Assembly (NCBI RefSeq): GCF_012927115.1
Contig: NZ_JABBFY010000001.1
Location: forward strand, 1,860,001 to 1,924,000
Reading direction: 5' to 3'
Source: Sphingomonas sp. G-3-2-10
GTDB lineage: Bacteria > Pseudomonadota > Alphaproteobacteria > Sphingomonadales > Sphingomonadaceae
Length of the DNA: 64,000 bases
Part shown: positions 29,067-38,101 of the stretch, piece after piece
How the letters are laid out: each line of letters starts with the position of its first letter
Position numbering within the stretch: position 1 is the first letter of the stretch
The notes under the pieces: generated by a model
Databases searched by the model: none
What the model saw: the letters and a program-made list of their open reading frames with translations, nothing else
Told to the model about the DNA's origin: nothing
Made by a program: the position numbers and the translations under genes

Positions 29067-29551
29067 TAGTTATGAAGACGAAGCATCATAGTATAATAAA
29101 CATCAATTGGTCAAAAATGTTATACGCAACGGTCGGTCCGTTCGTTTTGATATTTATCCTATGGATGCTTTTGTCTGATTTAAGTTTTTCCGAAGTTATT
29201 TCATCGGATAATATTTTTAAAGCTTCATTTGTTAGGCCGTTTCCGATATTTTCATTACTCATCGTAGTGTTGTATATATTGTTTAATACTTATGTAATTA
29301 TGAGTTGCATTTTTCTATCCGGCAAATACATTTGGAAAAGAAATGGTATTCTAATGGTTTTGTATAGAAAAAAATGCAGAATATCTGATATTGATATACA
29401 AAGAACAACTTTATCTGAAGAGGCAATGGGAAGTAAATTGTCATTTTACCTCCAAGATGGAACAAAATTTGATGTATGGCTAGGGATTTGCGATTTTTCT
29501 AAGGATACAATAATAGACGATGTAAAAAGTAGTATTATGAATAATTGTTAG
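29063..29551 (+). CDS. AT-rich membrane protein, probable RHS immunity protein
   Basis: A 162-residue protein with two predicted membrane helices (about 20-42 and 63-88) and a soluble C-terminal part (KCRISDIDIQRTTLSEEAMG onward). It starts inside the last codons of the RHS gene (ATGA overlap), the usual position of an immunity gene. Its base composition is strongly AT-rich against a GC-rich background, a sign of recent acquisition with the toxin tip. No family is recognised; the immunity role is inferred from position. ATG 29072 is an alternative start. Confidence 0.6.
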   Translation: MIVMKTKHHSIININWSKMLYATVGPFVLIFILWMLLSDLSFSEVISSDNIFKASFVRPFPIFSLLIVVLYILFNTYVIMSCIFLSGKYIWKRNGILMVLYRKKCRISDIDIQRTTLSEEAMGSKLSFYLQDGTKFDVWLGICDFSKDTIIDDVKSSIMNNC

Positions 29552-29949
29552 TTTGGATTACTTTTGATGAGATGTGAATATACTTCTAGATAAGTAATAC
29601 TAATGTCGGCGTCGTTGCCAATGGTATATTTGGTTAATCTGCGTGCACAACTAGGGCCCTGCACAGTTGGTTACAGCGTCACGTGCGATACCCCTCTGTT
29701 TCCTCACGCACGCGTTTTTATCTGCGTCAATGGTCAAGCCCGCGCATCATGTTCCGGGCATTACTAATTGTGTCACGCAACGGGGATGATCGGCGTGGAC
29801 GGACCTTCCTCGAGGGTTGGGACTGAGAATTCTATTAGGATCTGCTCTCTGATGCCGCTTCCGTCGTGCGGGTGGCGATCTTATCTTACTGCCTGACGCC
29901 GAAAATTCTCACATCATCACGGTGCCCAGTGACTAGGACGGACTGCGGC

Positions 29950-30240
29950 GCACGTACCGTTATGTTTACTGCCGCTACACCGCCTGTATCAACGCGCGGT
30001 TGCGGGTGACCGGGCGTTTTTGACACGGCGCTTCAACTCGGCCGCGATGGACGGGGTGCCTCTCGTCGCGGAACTACGCTGTGTCGCTCCAAGCCCGGTT
30101 CGTGCGCGGCTGGTTGCGAATGCGGCGGACTGGCGCTGGTCGAGTGTGGCGGAAGGCCGGCGGGATTGCATGAATGGTTGGTCGATATGGAAGCGCGCCG
30201 GCCTGACCCTTGCGCCACGCAAACAGGACCGGCGGCAAAT
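29950..30240 (+). pseudogene. Remnant of a REP-associated tyrosine transposase (Y1 type)
   Basis: Translation around 30020-30170 gives SPVRARLVANAADWRWSSV, which matches the NPVRARLV-x2-A-DW-WSS signature near the C-terminus of REP-associated Y1 transposases, preceded by RRFNSAAMD (usually RFSSVAMD). No HUH or catalytic tyrosine region is present upstream. The rest of 29552-30428 shows no gene. Confidence 0.55.
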
Positions 30241-30428
30241 GTAGGTCGGGCGTAGGTCCGGTTCTGGCAATCGACCGAGTGAAAGCACTTTCACGAGGAA
30301 ATCACGAACGGGGGGGCTGTGTTTGGGCAGGGTTTGGATCGCCATTATCCCGTACGCAACTTCCGGACGAAATTGACAGAAAACCAACGTTCTTGCCCCA
30401 CCTTTGAGTAGCCTTCGTAATGCGGGGC

Positions 30429-31790
30429 TCACAGGTTGGAGTCCTGAAGGCCCACCATCGCATACCCTCTATGTCGCGAAAACTGGATTGAGGAGGGCGG
30501 GGTCATGGGAATACTAAGCTCTTCCGCTACGCTTTCGGCCTGCGCAATACGGATCAGTTCCCGCTCCCATTTCTCAAGCGCCGCAGCCTTCTCATCCATG
30601 AACTCGTACATCAGATAGTGCTTGTCGATCCCACTCTCGCGGTGTCCCGCCACTGCATGGCGATGCTCCTTCGGCACTCTCAAACGCGCCAGATGAGACT
30701 TGAGCGTACGACGAAAATCGTGCGGGATGATGCGCTCAACCGTCCTGCCTTCAGGCGCATGCTTCTGCATCCGCGCGACGAGATCGTCGCACAAGCTACG
30801 CATGTGACCGATCCGCGGTCCGTCGCCCCGCACACTCGGAAACAGCCACTTGACTGTCCGTGCTCGCACCCGGTCGCACTGCGACTTGTCAGGGTCTGGG
30901 CGGACAAATAGCGACCGGCCCCACAGTGCAAGCGGAAGCACATTCGGGACGCGCTCTCGCTTTTTCCCCTTCATCTTCATGATGACCCAGGACCCGACTG
31001 CGGGTTCCCACTGGTCATACTGGGCGCTGACGACATTATCGAGCCGTTGCCCGGTAAGGAGAAGCAAGGTTAACAGTCGGCGTGAGACACTGTCGAGTTC
31101 CGCCATCGCCCGGAGCAAGAGCGGTAACTCCCAGACGTCCAAGAAACGCGTGCGAACACCTTCTTCGCCAAGCTTCTTGAGGTGAGTTCCCGGATTTGCA
31201 CCGTTAAGCCCTGCAACATGCCTGCCGTGGGACTGACACCAGTTGAAGAAGCTTTTCATGTCGGCAACGAGATGATTGGAGGCGACCCCATAGCCAGCTT
31301 CAAGCTTTGCCTGGGCGATGTCCCACAAGTGATCCAAGGTAATGTCACTGATCGGTATCTTGCCGATAGCAGGAAGAATATCCCGCTCCATGCGGCAGCG
31401 CTTCATCTCGATAGTCTTCGGCGCCTGCTGAGGCTCGATCGCGGAGATATACTGTTCCCACACCACACGAACCGTTGTCGCGAGACGCTTTGCTTCAGCG
31501 GCCGCAGCGGCTGCGTCACGCTTCTCCGCGTCGCTAGGGTGCTGGCCGCGCTCGATCAACGCATTCAACTCTCGCGCCCATTCCCGCGCATCGATGATGC
31601 TATGTGCGGGCCATGAGCCGAGCGTCTTTCTCACCGGCTTCCCAGCTTTCGCCTTTCGGTGGTAGCGCCAGGATCGAGAGCCGCTTAGGTTTGCCTCGAT
31701 GGACAGTCCCGGAGAGGAGATGTCCCGCAGAACTTCACCGGGTTTCAGGCGGTCGATCGCCGTCGGCGTAAGAAATTTTGCCACAGACAT
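30429..31790 (-). CDS. Tyrosine-type site-specific integrase
   Basis: A 453-residue integrase with an N-terminal DUF4102-type arm-binding domain and a C-terminal catalytic domain. Catalytic residues visible are Arg249 (TGQRLDNVV), His357 and Arg360 (PHDFRR), His383 (AGHRES) and a tyrosine at 392 or 395 (HYLMY). It should recombine the 46-bp tRNA-Gly core. It sits 173 bp from attR and reads into the island, so the integrase is at the end opposite the intact tRNA. It looks intact. Confidence 0.92.
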   Translation of the reverse strand: MSVAKFLTPTAIDRLKPGEVLRDISSPGLSIEANLSGSRSWRYHRKAKAGKPVRKTLGSWPAHSIIDAREWARELNALIERGQHPSDAEKRDAAAAAAEAKRLATTVRVVWEQYISAIEPQQAPKTIEMKRCRMERDILPAIGKIPISDITLDHLWDIAQAKLEAGYGVASNHLVADMKSFFNWCQSHGRHVAGLNGANPGTHLKKLGEEGVRTRFLDVWELPLLLRAMAELDSVSRRLLTLLLLTGQRLDNVVSAQYDQWEPAVGSWVIMKMKGKKRERVPNVLPLALWGRSLFVRPDPDKSQCDRVRARTVKWLFPSVRGDGPRIGHMRSLCDDLVARMQKHAPEGRTVERIIPHDFRRTLKSHLARLRVPKEHRHAVAGHRESGIDKHYLMYEFMDEKAAALEKWERELIRIAQAESVAEELSIPMTPPSSIQFSRHRGYAMVGLQDSNL

Positions 31791-31963
31791 TTTGTCATCC
31801 CTTGGTCAACGCAAGGGGCCGAATCGGGGGAAACCACAGGGTAACCGCACGGCACATTTCATCGAATGCCATCCGTTCCCACGGCGTTTCCATCAAACTC
31901 GAAGTCCTTGTGTCAATTGAAACAACAAGGATTTTCAATACTTTACAGAGGCGATTGGGGCAA

Positions 31964-32009
31964 TTCCCAAGCTTACGACGAGGGTTCGATTCCCTTCACC
32001 CGCTCCAGC
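31964..32009 (+). repeat. attR, right 46-bp attachment repeat
   Basis: Exact copy of 9177-9222. Only the tRNA 3' part is present, and the upstream bases (GGGGCAA) do not continue the tRNA, so this is a displaced attachment core and not a second tRNA gene. No gene is seen in 31791-32117 around it. Confidence 0.93.
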
Positions 32010-32117
32010 CTAATTTCCTTTTCCTTCGAACCTCTCCCGATGCGCGTCGAAACTCGTCCGCATATCTGACACCTTGCGCGAGATTCGAGCCGAGCTATCC
32101 TTCTCGTCGCTGGGGGG

Positions 32118-32666
32118 ATGATGATGATGCGCTACGGCCAATATGCCATGCCGTTGACTACACTTGCAGACGTCAAGCTGTTGATCGTGAAGAAAACCGG
32201 CAGCAATCCCTATCAGATTCCCATCTACACTTCGTCGGATGGCCGCGTTCAGGGCGGCGGAACCGGCTACGCCAACTATAGCTATCCGCAGGCCTATGTT
32301 GAAATCCGCAATCTGGAGAGCGAACCGCGGGCATATTGGATGCAGTTCGCGGAGTACGAGTCCGTCGAGGAGCGAATTCTCTCTCAGCGCTTCAGCTACC
32401 GATCCCAGAAACTCTTACCAGGAGAGGCAACCCGGGTGAACGTCGAGGGTCGCACGATGAAGGAGTTCGACGGGATGATTCTGGAGGAGTTCCAGGTCAT
32501 CAACAGCAGCGACAACAAGGTCGTGGACTGCTTCGAAAGCCCGACATTGCTATCAAGTTTCGATTTCCTGGGCGGCCCGCCCGAAGAGAAAAAACAGCCC
32601 GACGCGTTGATTTTCATCGTGATCGGGTTGGTAGCTGCATTGGGCATCGCGATGGTCGCGTTCTAA
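32118..32666 (+). CDS. Tail-anchored protein of unknown function
   Basis: A 182-residue protein whose only hydrophobic stretch is C-terminal (about 163-181, ALIFIVIGLVAALGIAMVAF), so it may be tail-anchored. The start is one of four consecutive ATGs after a GGGGGG run. The soluble part (VEIRNLESEPRAYWMQFAEY) looks like a beta-rich domain, but I do not recognise it. It is the first chromosomal gene right of attR. Confidence 0.55.
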   Translation: MMMMRYGQYAMPLTTLADVKLLIVKKTGSNPYQIPIYTSSDGRVQGGGTGYANYSYPQAYVEIRNLESEPRAYWMQFAEYESVEERILSQRFSYRSQKLLPGEATRVNVEGRTMKEFDGMILEEFQVINSSDNKVVDCFESPTLLSSFDFLGGPPEEKKQPDALIFIVIGLVAALGIAMVAF

Positions 32667-32676
32667 CTGCCTTCGA

Positions 32677-33375
32677 TCAGCTCGAGTCAGCCTCACGCTC
32701 CCGCGCGCCCATCACCAGCAGCCACAAACAGCTCCCGATCTCGCCGATCGTCGCGGGCAGCGAGACATAGCCGATGAACGGCAGTTCGGCGTAGCCCGGC
32801 ACCAGCAGCCTACCCAAAAAGGCGATCAGATAGCCGAAGCATCCGGCCATCAGCATCACGCCCAGCACGCGCGGGATCACCGCAGATCTGAACACCAGCC
32901 ATCCGAACGGCAGCAACCACAGGCCCCACAATATCTTCGAGACGAAGATGCCGTTCCAATAGCTTTCCAGCGCGAGCGCGACCTGCAGGTCCATCTGCCC
33001 TGCCGCCAGTCCGCGAAGCGACGGCTCCTCGCCGAGCAGCGACAGCACGTCCACCCGGTGGATCAGGTTGCCGAACGACATCGGCACGCTCGCCACCGCC
33101 AGCGCGACCATCAGCATCGCGGCAGTCCGGCCATAGGGCGCCAGCAGCCGGTACAGCGCCAGCGGCAGGATCAGGAAGGCGGTGTAGCAGACGAACGCCG
33201 CCGCGATGCCGATGCGGAACAGCGTCTCATGCTCGCGGATCGCGGCGACGAGCGTTGCGGGATCGTCGCTCTTCTCGATCACCGAAGGCACATAAGCGAG
33301 GCTGAAAATCCCCGCCGCCACAACGATCAGGTACAGCAGCCCCGCGATCCGCGCGGTCGTCGCATTCGAAGCCAT
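32677..33375 (-). CDS. DUF4386 family membrane protein
   Basis: A 232-residue protein with about six membrane helices and the DUF4386 opening (ARIAGLLYLIVVAAGI), followed by LWLLPFGWLVFRS in the fifth helix region. This inner-membrane family has no established function. It lies alone downstream of the amidohydrolase gene. Confidence 0.75.
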   Translation of the reverse strand: MASNATTARIAGLLYLIVVAAGIFSLAYVPSVIEKSDDPATLVAAIREHETLFRIGIAAAFVCYTAFLILPLALYRLLAPYGRTAAMLMVALAVASVPMSFGNLIHRVDVLSLLGEEPSLRGLAAGQMDLQVALALESYWNGIFVSKILWGLWLLPFGWLVFRSAVIPRVLGVMLMAGCFGYLIAFLGRLLVPGYAELPFIGYVSLPATIGEIGSCLWLLVMGAREREADSS

Positions 33376-33432
33376 GATGCCCTCCCCTTGTCCGGAAGGA
33401 TCATGTCACATGTGTATCATATCGGCAATACA

Positions 33433-34710
33433 CTAGCGGACGACCACCCCGCCCTTCATCACGAACGAGACCCGCTCCAGCACGCGGATGTCGCTCAGCG
33501 GATCGCCCTTCACCGCGACCAGATCGGCATAGCGGCCCACCGCCACCGCACCGACATCGCCTTCCCAGCGCAGCAGCTGCGCCGCGACGATCGTTGCCGA
33601 CTGGATCGCCTGCATCGGCGTCATGCCGTAACGGACCATGTAGGCGAACTGCATCGCATTCTGGCCGTGGGGATAGACGCCGGCATCGGTGCCATAGGCG
33701 ATCTTCACGCCTGCCTTGTGCGCGGCGGTGAAGCCCTGGCGCTGCAGCTCGGTCGTCTCGCGGTTCTTGCGGAGATACTCCGCCGGCCAGCCTTTCTCGC
33801 GGCCCTCCTTGTCGATGTAATCGCCATTATAGATGTCCATCACCAGCCAGGCGCCGTTCGCCTTGGCCAGCGCGATCCCCTCGGCATCGATCAGCGAGGC
33901 ATGCTCGATCGAGCGCACGCCGGCGCGCAACGCGGCGATGATCGCCTTCGCGCCATGCGCATGGGCGGTGGCATAGCCGCCATTCTCGCGCGCTTCGTCC
34001 ACCGCTGCGCGCATCTCGGGCTCGGACAGTTCCAGCCGCCCCGGTTCGCCACCCATCGCCAGCACCGCGCCCGACGCGACCAGCTTGATCGAATCCACGC
34101 GCTTCTGGAACAGGAAGCGCACTCGCTCGCGGGCCTCCTCCGGCGAACGGATCACGCCGAAGCGCATGTCGAACGGAATCGCCACGTCGGGCGAGAAGCC
34201 GGTGATGTCGCCGCCCCCGCCCGGCACGGTGATGTACGCGCCGACCACGTTCATCCGTGGCCCCTGCACCCAGCCCATGTTGATCGCATCGCGCAACGCC
34301 ACATCGGTCAGCCCGCGATAGCAGCCCACGTCATGCACGGTGGTGAAGCCAGCGCGCACCGTCGTCTGCGCGTTGAACACGCCGACCAAAGCCGATTCGG
34401 CCTGCGTCTTCATCAACACGCCGCCCATGTCGAAGCCTGTGAAGTCGGCCAGATGCGTGTGCATGTCGATCAGGCCCGGCATCACCGTGTAGCCCGACCA
34501 GTCCTCGACCGGCCCGTCGGCGGGCGCGCCGGTCCACGGCCCCAGCCCGGCAATCCGCTCGCCATCGATGCGGATGAGCTGGTCGGTCAGCACCCGGCCC
34601 GCGACCACATCGATCAGCTTGCCCGCCCGCACGTAACGGACCTGCGCGGCGGCCGGCACGGCCAGCGACAGGCAGACACAAAAGGCGATCCAGCGAAACA
34701 CTTCACGCAT
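33433..34710 (-). CDS. Secreted metal-dependent amidohydrolase
   Basis: A 425-residue amidohydrolase-superfamily enzyme with a signal peptide (AFCVCLSLAVPAAAQ). Metal-binding motifs include the HxH of PGLIDMHTHLAD (near residue 80), Lys in SIKLVASGA, His in HAHGAKA, SIEHASL and the late Asp in YGTDAGVYPHG. Related sphingomonad enzymes are annotated as imidazolonepropionase- or prolidase-like and cleave small amides or peptides. The start at 34710 has GGGGGA at good spacing; ATG 34716 is possible. It is divergent from a secreted M20 peptidase gene, suggesting periplasmic peptide use. Confidence 0.85.
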   Translation of the reverse strand: MREVFRWIAFCVCLSLAVPAAAQVRYVRAGKLIDVVAGRVLTDQLIRIDGERIAGLGPWTGAPADGPVEDWSGYTVMPGLIDMHTHLADFTGFDMGGVLMKTQAESALVGVFNAQTTVRAGFTTVHDVGCYRGLTDVALRDAINMGWVQGPRMNVVGAYITVPGGGGDITGFSPDVAIPFDMRFGVIRSPEEARERVRFLFQKRVDSIKLVASGAVLAMGGEPGRLELSEPEMRAAVDEARENGGYATAHAHGAKAIIAALRAGVRSIEHASLIDAEGIALAKANGAWLVMDIYNGDYIDKEGREKGWPAEYLRKNRETTELQRQGFTAAHKAGVKIAYGTDAGVYPHGQNAMQFAYMVRYGMTPMQAIQSATIVAAQLLRWEGDVGAVAVGRYADLVAVKGDPLSDIRVLERVSFVMKGGVVVR

Positions 34711-34736
34711 TGCCATTCCCCCACTGCCTCGCCTAA

Positions 34737-34752
34737 CTTTACGCTCGTTCAA
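34737..34752. promoter_or_regulatory. Degenerate copy of the TetR-type palindrome
   Basis: TACGCTCGTTCAA here matches 12 of 16 positions of the palindrome at 36884-36899. It lies in the 56-bp divergent space between the amidohydrolase and M20 peptidase genes. The match could be chance. Confidence 0.3.
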
Positions 34753-34766
34753 CAAGGAGACAAGGC

Positions 34767-36212
34767 ATGGCGCGTCGCGGGTTTGAGGCTTTCCTCGCAG
34801 TGGCGCTCGCCACCGGTTTCGCCGGCGCGGCACAGGCCCAATCGGCCGCAAAGCCCGGCGCGGCCGTCCCCAGCCCCACCGGCGCCTATCCGCAGGCCGA
34901 GGCGCAGGCCGTCGAACTGCTCAAGCGCGGCATCGGCTTCCGCACCGTGATCGGCGAAGGCAACCAGACCTTCGAATATGCGACCTATCTGAAGGGCGTG
35001 CTGGTCGAAGCCGGCTTCCCCGCCGAGGACATCATCGTCGAGCGCGTCGGCGACACCGCCTTCCTCGTCGCCCGCTATCGCGGCACCGGCAAGGCCAAGA
35101 ACGGCGCCAAGCCGATCTACATCTCGGGCCATATGGATGTGGTCGAGGCCAAGCCCGCCGACTGGAAGCGCGATCCGTTCACTGCGGTGATCGAGAATGG
35201 CTATATCTGGGGCCGCGGCGCCAGCGACATGAAGTACGACCTCTCGACGATGGTCGCCACGCTGATCCAGCTGCGCCGCGAAGGCTTCAAGCCCGGCCGC
35301 GACATCCTCCTGCTCCTCTCGGGCGACGAGGAGACGACGATGAAGACCACCGCGATCCTCGCCGAACGCTATCACGACGCCGAACTGCTGCTGAACATCG
35401 ACGGCGGCGGCGGCGAATATGACGAAAGCGGCAAGCCGATGATCTTCGGCGTGCAGGGCGCGGAAAAGACCTATGCCGATTTCGAGCTGACCTTCACCAA
35501 TCCCGGCGGGCACAGCTCGGCCCCGCGCAAGGCCAATGCGATCTATTCGCTCGCCCGCGCGCTGGAGCGGATCGGCGCGTATGAATTCCCCGCGCAGATC
35601 AACGAGATCACCAAGGCGAGCTTCCTCGCTGCGGCGGACAATGCCGATCCGAAGACCGCCGACGCGATGCGCCGCTACGCCGCCAATCCGGGCGACAAGG
35701 AAGCGCTCGCCACGCTGCGCGCCGATCCGGGCTATGTCGGGCAGACCGGCACGACCTGCGTCGCGACGATGGTCAATGCGGGCCACGCACCCAACGCCCT
35801 GCCCCAGCGCGCGGTGGCGACGGTGAATTGCCGCATCTTCCCCGGCACGCCGGTCGCCGACGTGCAGGCCAAGCTCAAGGAAGTGGTGAACGATCCCGAG
35901 CTGTCGATCCGCGAGATCGAGAGCGGAGCGGTGGCCAGCGACGCCTCGCCGCTGCGTCCGGACCTGATGAAGCTGATCGCAAAGACCGTCCATGCCCGCT
36001 TCCCCGGCGTGCCGATCGTCCCGAGCATGTCGGCCGGCGCGACGGATTCGATGCATTTCCGCGCGCGCGGCGTGCAGAGCTATGGCATCAGCCCGATCTT
36101 CATGAAGAGCAGCGACGCCTTCGCCCACGGCCTGAACGAACGCACCCCCCTGAGCGAAATCGCGCCGTCGATCGTGTTCTACCGCACCGTGCTGATGGAA
36201 CTGGCGAAGTAA
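34767..36212 (+). CDS. Secreted M20-family metallopeptidase
   Basis: A 481-residue M20/M25/M40 dizinc hydrolase with a signal peptide (ATGFAGAAQAQ). Active-site motifs are SGHMDVVEA (first His and Asp), GRGASDMKYDL (bridging Asp) and SGDEETTM (catalytic Glu), followed by the NPGGHSSAP dimerisation-domain region. It probably releases amino acids from peptides in the periplasm. It is divergent from the amidohydrolase gene. Confidence 0.9.
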   Translation: MARRGFEAFLAVALATGFAGAAQAQSAAKPGAAVPSPTGAYPQAEAQAVELLKRGIGFRTVIGEGNQTFEYATYLKGVLVEAGFPAEDIIVERVGDTAFLVARYRGTGKAKNGAKPIYISGHMDVVEAKPADWKRDPFTAVIENGYIWGRGASDMKYDLSTMVATLIQLRREGFKPGRDILLLLSGDEETTMKTTAILAERYHDAELLLNIDGGGGEYDESGKPMIFGVQGAEKTYADFELTFTNPGGHSSAPRKANAIYSLARALERIGAYEFPAQINEITKASFLAAADNADPKTADAMRRYAANPGDKEALATLRADPGYVGQTGTTCVATMVNAGHAPNALPQRAVATVNCRIFPGTPVADVQAKLKEVVNDPELSIREIESGAVASDASPLRPDLMKLIAKTVHARFPGVPIVPSMSAGATDSMHFRARGVQSYGISPIFMKSSDAFAHGLNERTPLSEIAPSIVFYRTVLMELAK

Positions 36213-36217
36213 CTTTC

Positions 36218-36246
36218 AAATTCCTCCCCGTTCCGGGGAGGAATTT
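36218..36246. terminator. Bidirectional terminator
   Basis: A perfect 12-bp stem (AAATTCCTCCCC with GGGGAGGAATTT) around a 5-nt loop. It lies between the convergent M20 peptidase and TetR genes. The A/T-rich outer ends act as T-tracts on both strands. Confidence 0.75.
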
Positions 36247-36838
36247 AGGCCAGCAGCCCGCTAATCCACTTCTCCGCGATCCCGCTGGCTTCCTCCGCGC
36301 TGAACGTCCCGGGCGCGAGGCACAGTTCCAGCCACAGCCCATCGACCAGCGCGGTGATTCCCACCGCCGCCAGCCGCACCTCGCCCGGTGCCATCCCGCA
36401 TTCGCTCAGCAGCGTCTCCAGCCCGGCGCGATACCCGGCATAGATCTCGCCGTGCAGCCGCTCCATCTCAGGCCGCGCCTTCACCAGGCTCCAGAAGGCG
36501 ATCCATGTCGCGAGCAGTTGCGGATCGGCGATCGGCGCTCGGAAGCTGGCGGTGACGTAGGCGATCAGCCGCGCGCGCGGCTCCGGCCCCGCTGCCGCCA
36601 CTGCGGCCGCCAGCGCCACGTCCACCTGCGCGTCGGTCCATGCATAAGTCTCGGCGATCAGCGCATCGATGCCGTCGAAATAATGCCGCAGCAGCCCCGG
36701 CGACACACCCGCCTCGGCGCAGATCGTCCGCACCGACGCGCCCGACGCGCCCCGTTCCGCCAGCACCCGCGCCGCCGCTTCGATCAGGCTCTGGCGCCGC
36801 GCATCGGGCTCCGAACGGGTATAGCTGCGGGTCGCCAT
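36245..36838 (-). CDS. TetR-family regulator
   Basis: A 197-residue TetR regulator. The N-terminal helix-turn-helix (GASVRTICAEAGVSPGLLRH then YFDGIDALI) resembles BetI-type members; the C-terminal ligand domain is all-helical. The ATG at 36838 follows AAGG; a GTG at 36847 is possible. It is divergent from the Rieske oxygenase gene, and the shared intergenic region holds a 16-bp palindrome, so it most likely controls that operon and itself. The effector is unknown. Confidence 0.88.
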   Translation of the reverse strand: MATRSYTRSEPDARRQSLIEAAARVLAERGASGASVRTICAEAGVSPGLLRHYFDGIDALIAETYAWTDAQVDVALAAAVAAAGPEPRARLIAYVTASFRAPIADPQLLATWIAFWSLVKARPEMERLHGEIYAGYRAGLETLLSECGMAPGEVRLAAVGITALVDGLWLELCLAPGTFSAEEASGIAEKWISGLLA

Positions 36839-36883
36839 CGCGCGCACCTTAACCCGTCGCCTTGCCGAAGTCAGGCTTTTCCA

Positions 36884-36899
36884 TTATACGATCGTACAA
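36884..36899. promoter_or_regulatory. Palindromic operator TTATACGATCGTACAA
   Basis: A 16-bp palindrome with only one mismatched pair, centred on ACGATCGT. It lies between the TetR gene and the Rieske oxygenase start. A near copy (14 of 16) is at 43481-43496 before a TonB-dependent receptor gene. Assignment to the TetR protein is inference from adjacency. Confidence 0.65.
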
Positions 36900-36918
36900 C
36901 AACCAGTGAGGGACGCCG

Positions 36919-38100
36919 ATGGCGCACAGCTTTGCCGACGCCAATGTGGATCCCGACGCCAATCTGAGCCTGCCCGGCTGGCTCTACACCGACCCGGAAT
37001 ATTTTCACGTCGAGATGGATCGCGTCATCCGCCCGTCCTGGCAGATCGTCTGCCATATCAGCGACATGCCGAAGCCCGGCGACTATCACACGATCGACTA
37101 TATCGGCGAAAGCGTGATCGCGATCCGCCAGCAGGACGGGTCGATCAGGGGCTTCACCAATGTCTGCCGCCATCGCGCGATGCGGCTGGTCGAGGGGCCG
37201 GTCGGCTGCGCGAAGAAGCTGGTCTGTCCCTATCACGCATGGACCTATGACGCCGATGGCCGCCTGACCGGCGTGCCCGCGAAGTCCGATTATCCCGCCC
37301 TCGACACCAGCAAGCATGGCCTCGCGCCGGTTGACGTGGAGATCTGGCGCGGCTTCGTCTTCGTCCGGCTGGAAGATCGCGGCGGGCCTTCGGTCGCCGA
37401 GATGATGGCGCCCTACGACCATGAAGTCGCGCCCTATCGCTTCGAAGATATGCGCACGATCAGCCCGGTCCGCCTGCGCGAGCGCGCGGTGAACTGGAAG
37501 AATGTCGGCGACAATTACTCGGACGGCCTGCACATTCCGGTCGCCCATCCCGGCCTCACCCGCCTGTTCGGCAAGAGCTATGCGATCGAGGCCCAGCCCT
37601 GGGTCGACAAGATGTCGGGCCAGCTTCGCGACCGGCCGGGCACGAACCACTGGGAAAATTTCTACCAGAAGCATTTGCCTCACGCCCCGCATCTGCCGGA
37701 CGAAAACCAGCGGCTGTGGCTCTATTTCAAGCTGTGGCCCAATCAGGCGTTCGACATCTATTCGGACCAGATCGACTTCATGCAGTGGCTGCCGATCAGC
37801 CCCACCGAATGCGTGCTGCGCGAAATGGCCTTCGCCCTGCCCGACGACCGCCGCGAGATGAAGCTGGTCCGCTACGCCAACTGGCGGATCAACCGCGACG
37901 TGAATGCCGAGGACACCTGGCTGATCACCCGCATCCAGCAGGGCATGGCTTCGAAAAGCTATTCGGTCGGCCCGCTGGGCAAGAGCGAAGTCTGCCTGCG
38001 CAGCTTCGCGCGAAAGATCCGCGGGCTGATCCCCGAGGCGCGGTTGCACCAGCCGCCTGCCCCGGGGTGGTCGAGACGGCCACGGGCCGTCACCGAGTAA
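36919..38100 (+). CDS. Rieske non-heme iron oxygenase, alpha subunit
   Basis: A 393-residue aromatic-ring-hydroxylating-type oxygenase. The Rieske [2Fe-2S] ligands are Cys83, His85, Cys103 and His106 (CRHR and CPYHAW). The mononuclear iron site is His205 and His210, with bridging Asp198 (NVGDNYSDGLHIPVAH). It oxygenates an aromatic or amine substrate using electrons from a reductase not encoded here. The gene follows a GTGAGGGA ribosome-binding site and precedes an FAD oxidoreductase on the same strand, with a palindromic repeat between. The substrate is unknown; quaternary-amine demethylating members of the family are an alternative to ring hydroxylation. Confidence 0.9.
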   Translation: MAHSFADANVDPDANLSLPGWLYTDPEYFHVEMDRVIRPSWQIVCHISDMPKPGDYHTIDYIGESVIAIRQQDGSIRGFTNVCRHRAMRLVEGPVGCAKKLVCPYHAWTYDADGRLTGVPAKSDYPALDTSKHGLAPVDVEIWRGFVFVRLEDRGGPSVAEMMAPYDHEVAPYRFEDMRTISPVRLRERAVNWKNVGDNYSDGLHIPVAHPGLTRLFGKSYAIEAQPWVDKMSGQLRDRPGTNHWENFYQKHLPHAPHLPDENQRLWLYFKLWPNQAFDIYSDQIDFMQWLPISPTECVLREMAFALPDDRREMKLVRYANWRINRDVNAEDTWLITRIQQGMASKSYSVGPLGKSEVCLRSFARKIRGLIPEARLHQPPAPGWSRRPRAVTE

Positions 38101-38101
38101 C

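Larger units (their letters stand above)
9177..32009. mobile_element. Genomic island integrated in tRNA-Gly(CCC)
   Basis: A 22.8 kb element bounded by a perfect 46-bp direct repeat of the tRNA 3' end. It carries a tyrosine integrase beside the right end, AlpA, a lone VirB2 pilin gene, toxin-type genes, an RHS toxin module and a ubiquitin-like conjugation operon. No relaxase, coupling protein or full type IV secretion set is visible, so it is probably a defective or mobilisable descendant of an integrative conjugative element. Parts, such as 29070-29600, are markedly AT-rich compared with the flanks. Confidence 0.9.

Noticed and set aside
31964..32009. Second tRNA-Gly gene
   Set aside because: Only the 3' 46 bases match; the acceptor 5' strand and D arm are missing, so it is an attachment repeat.
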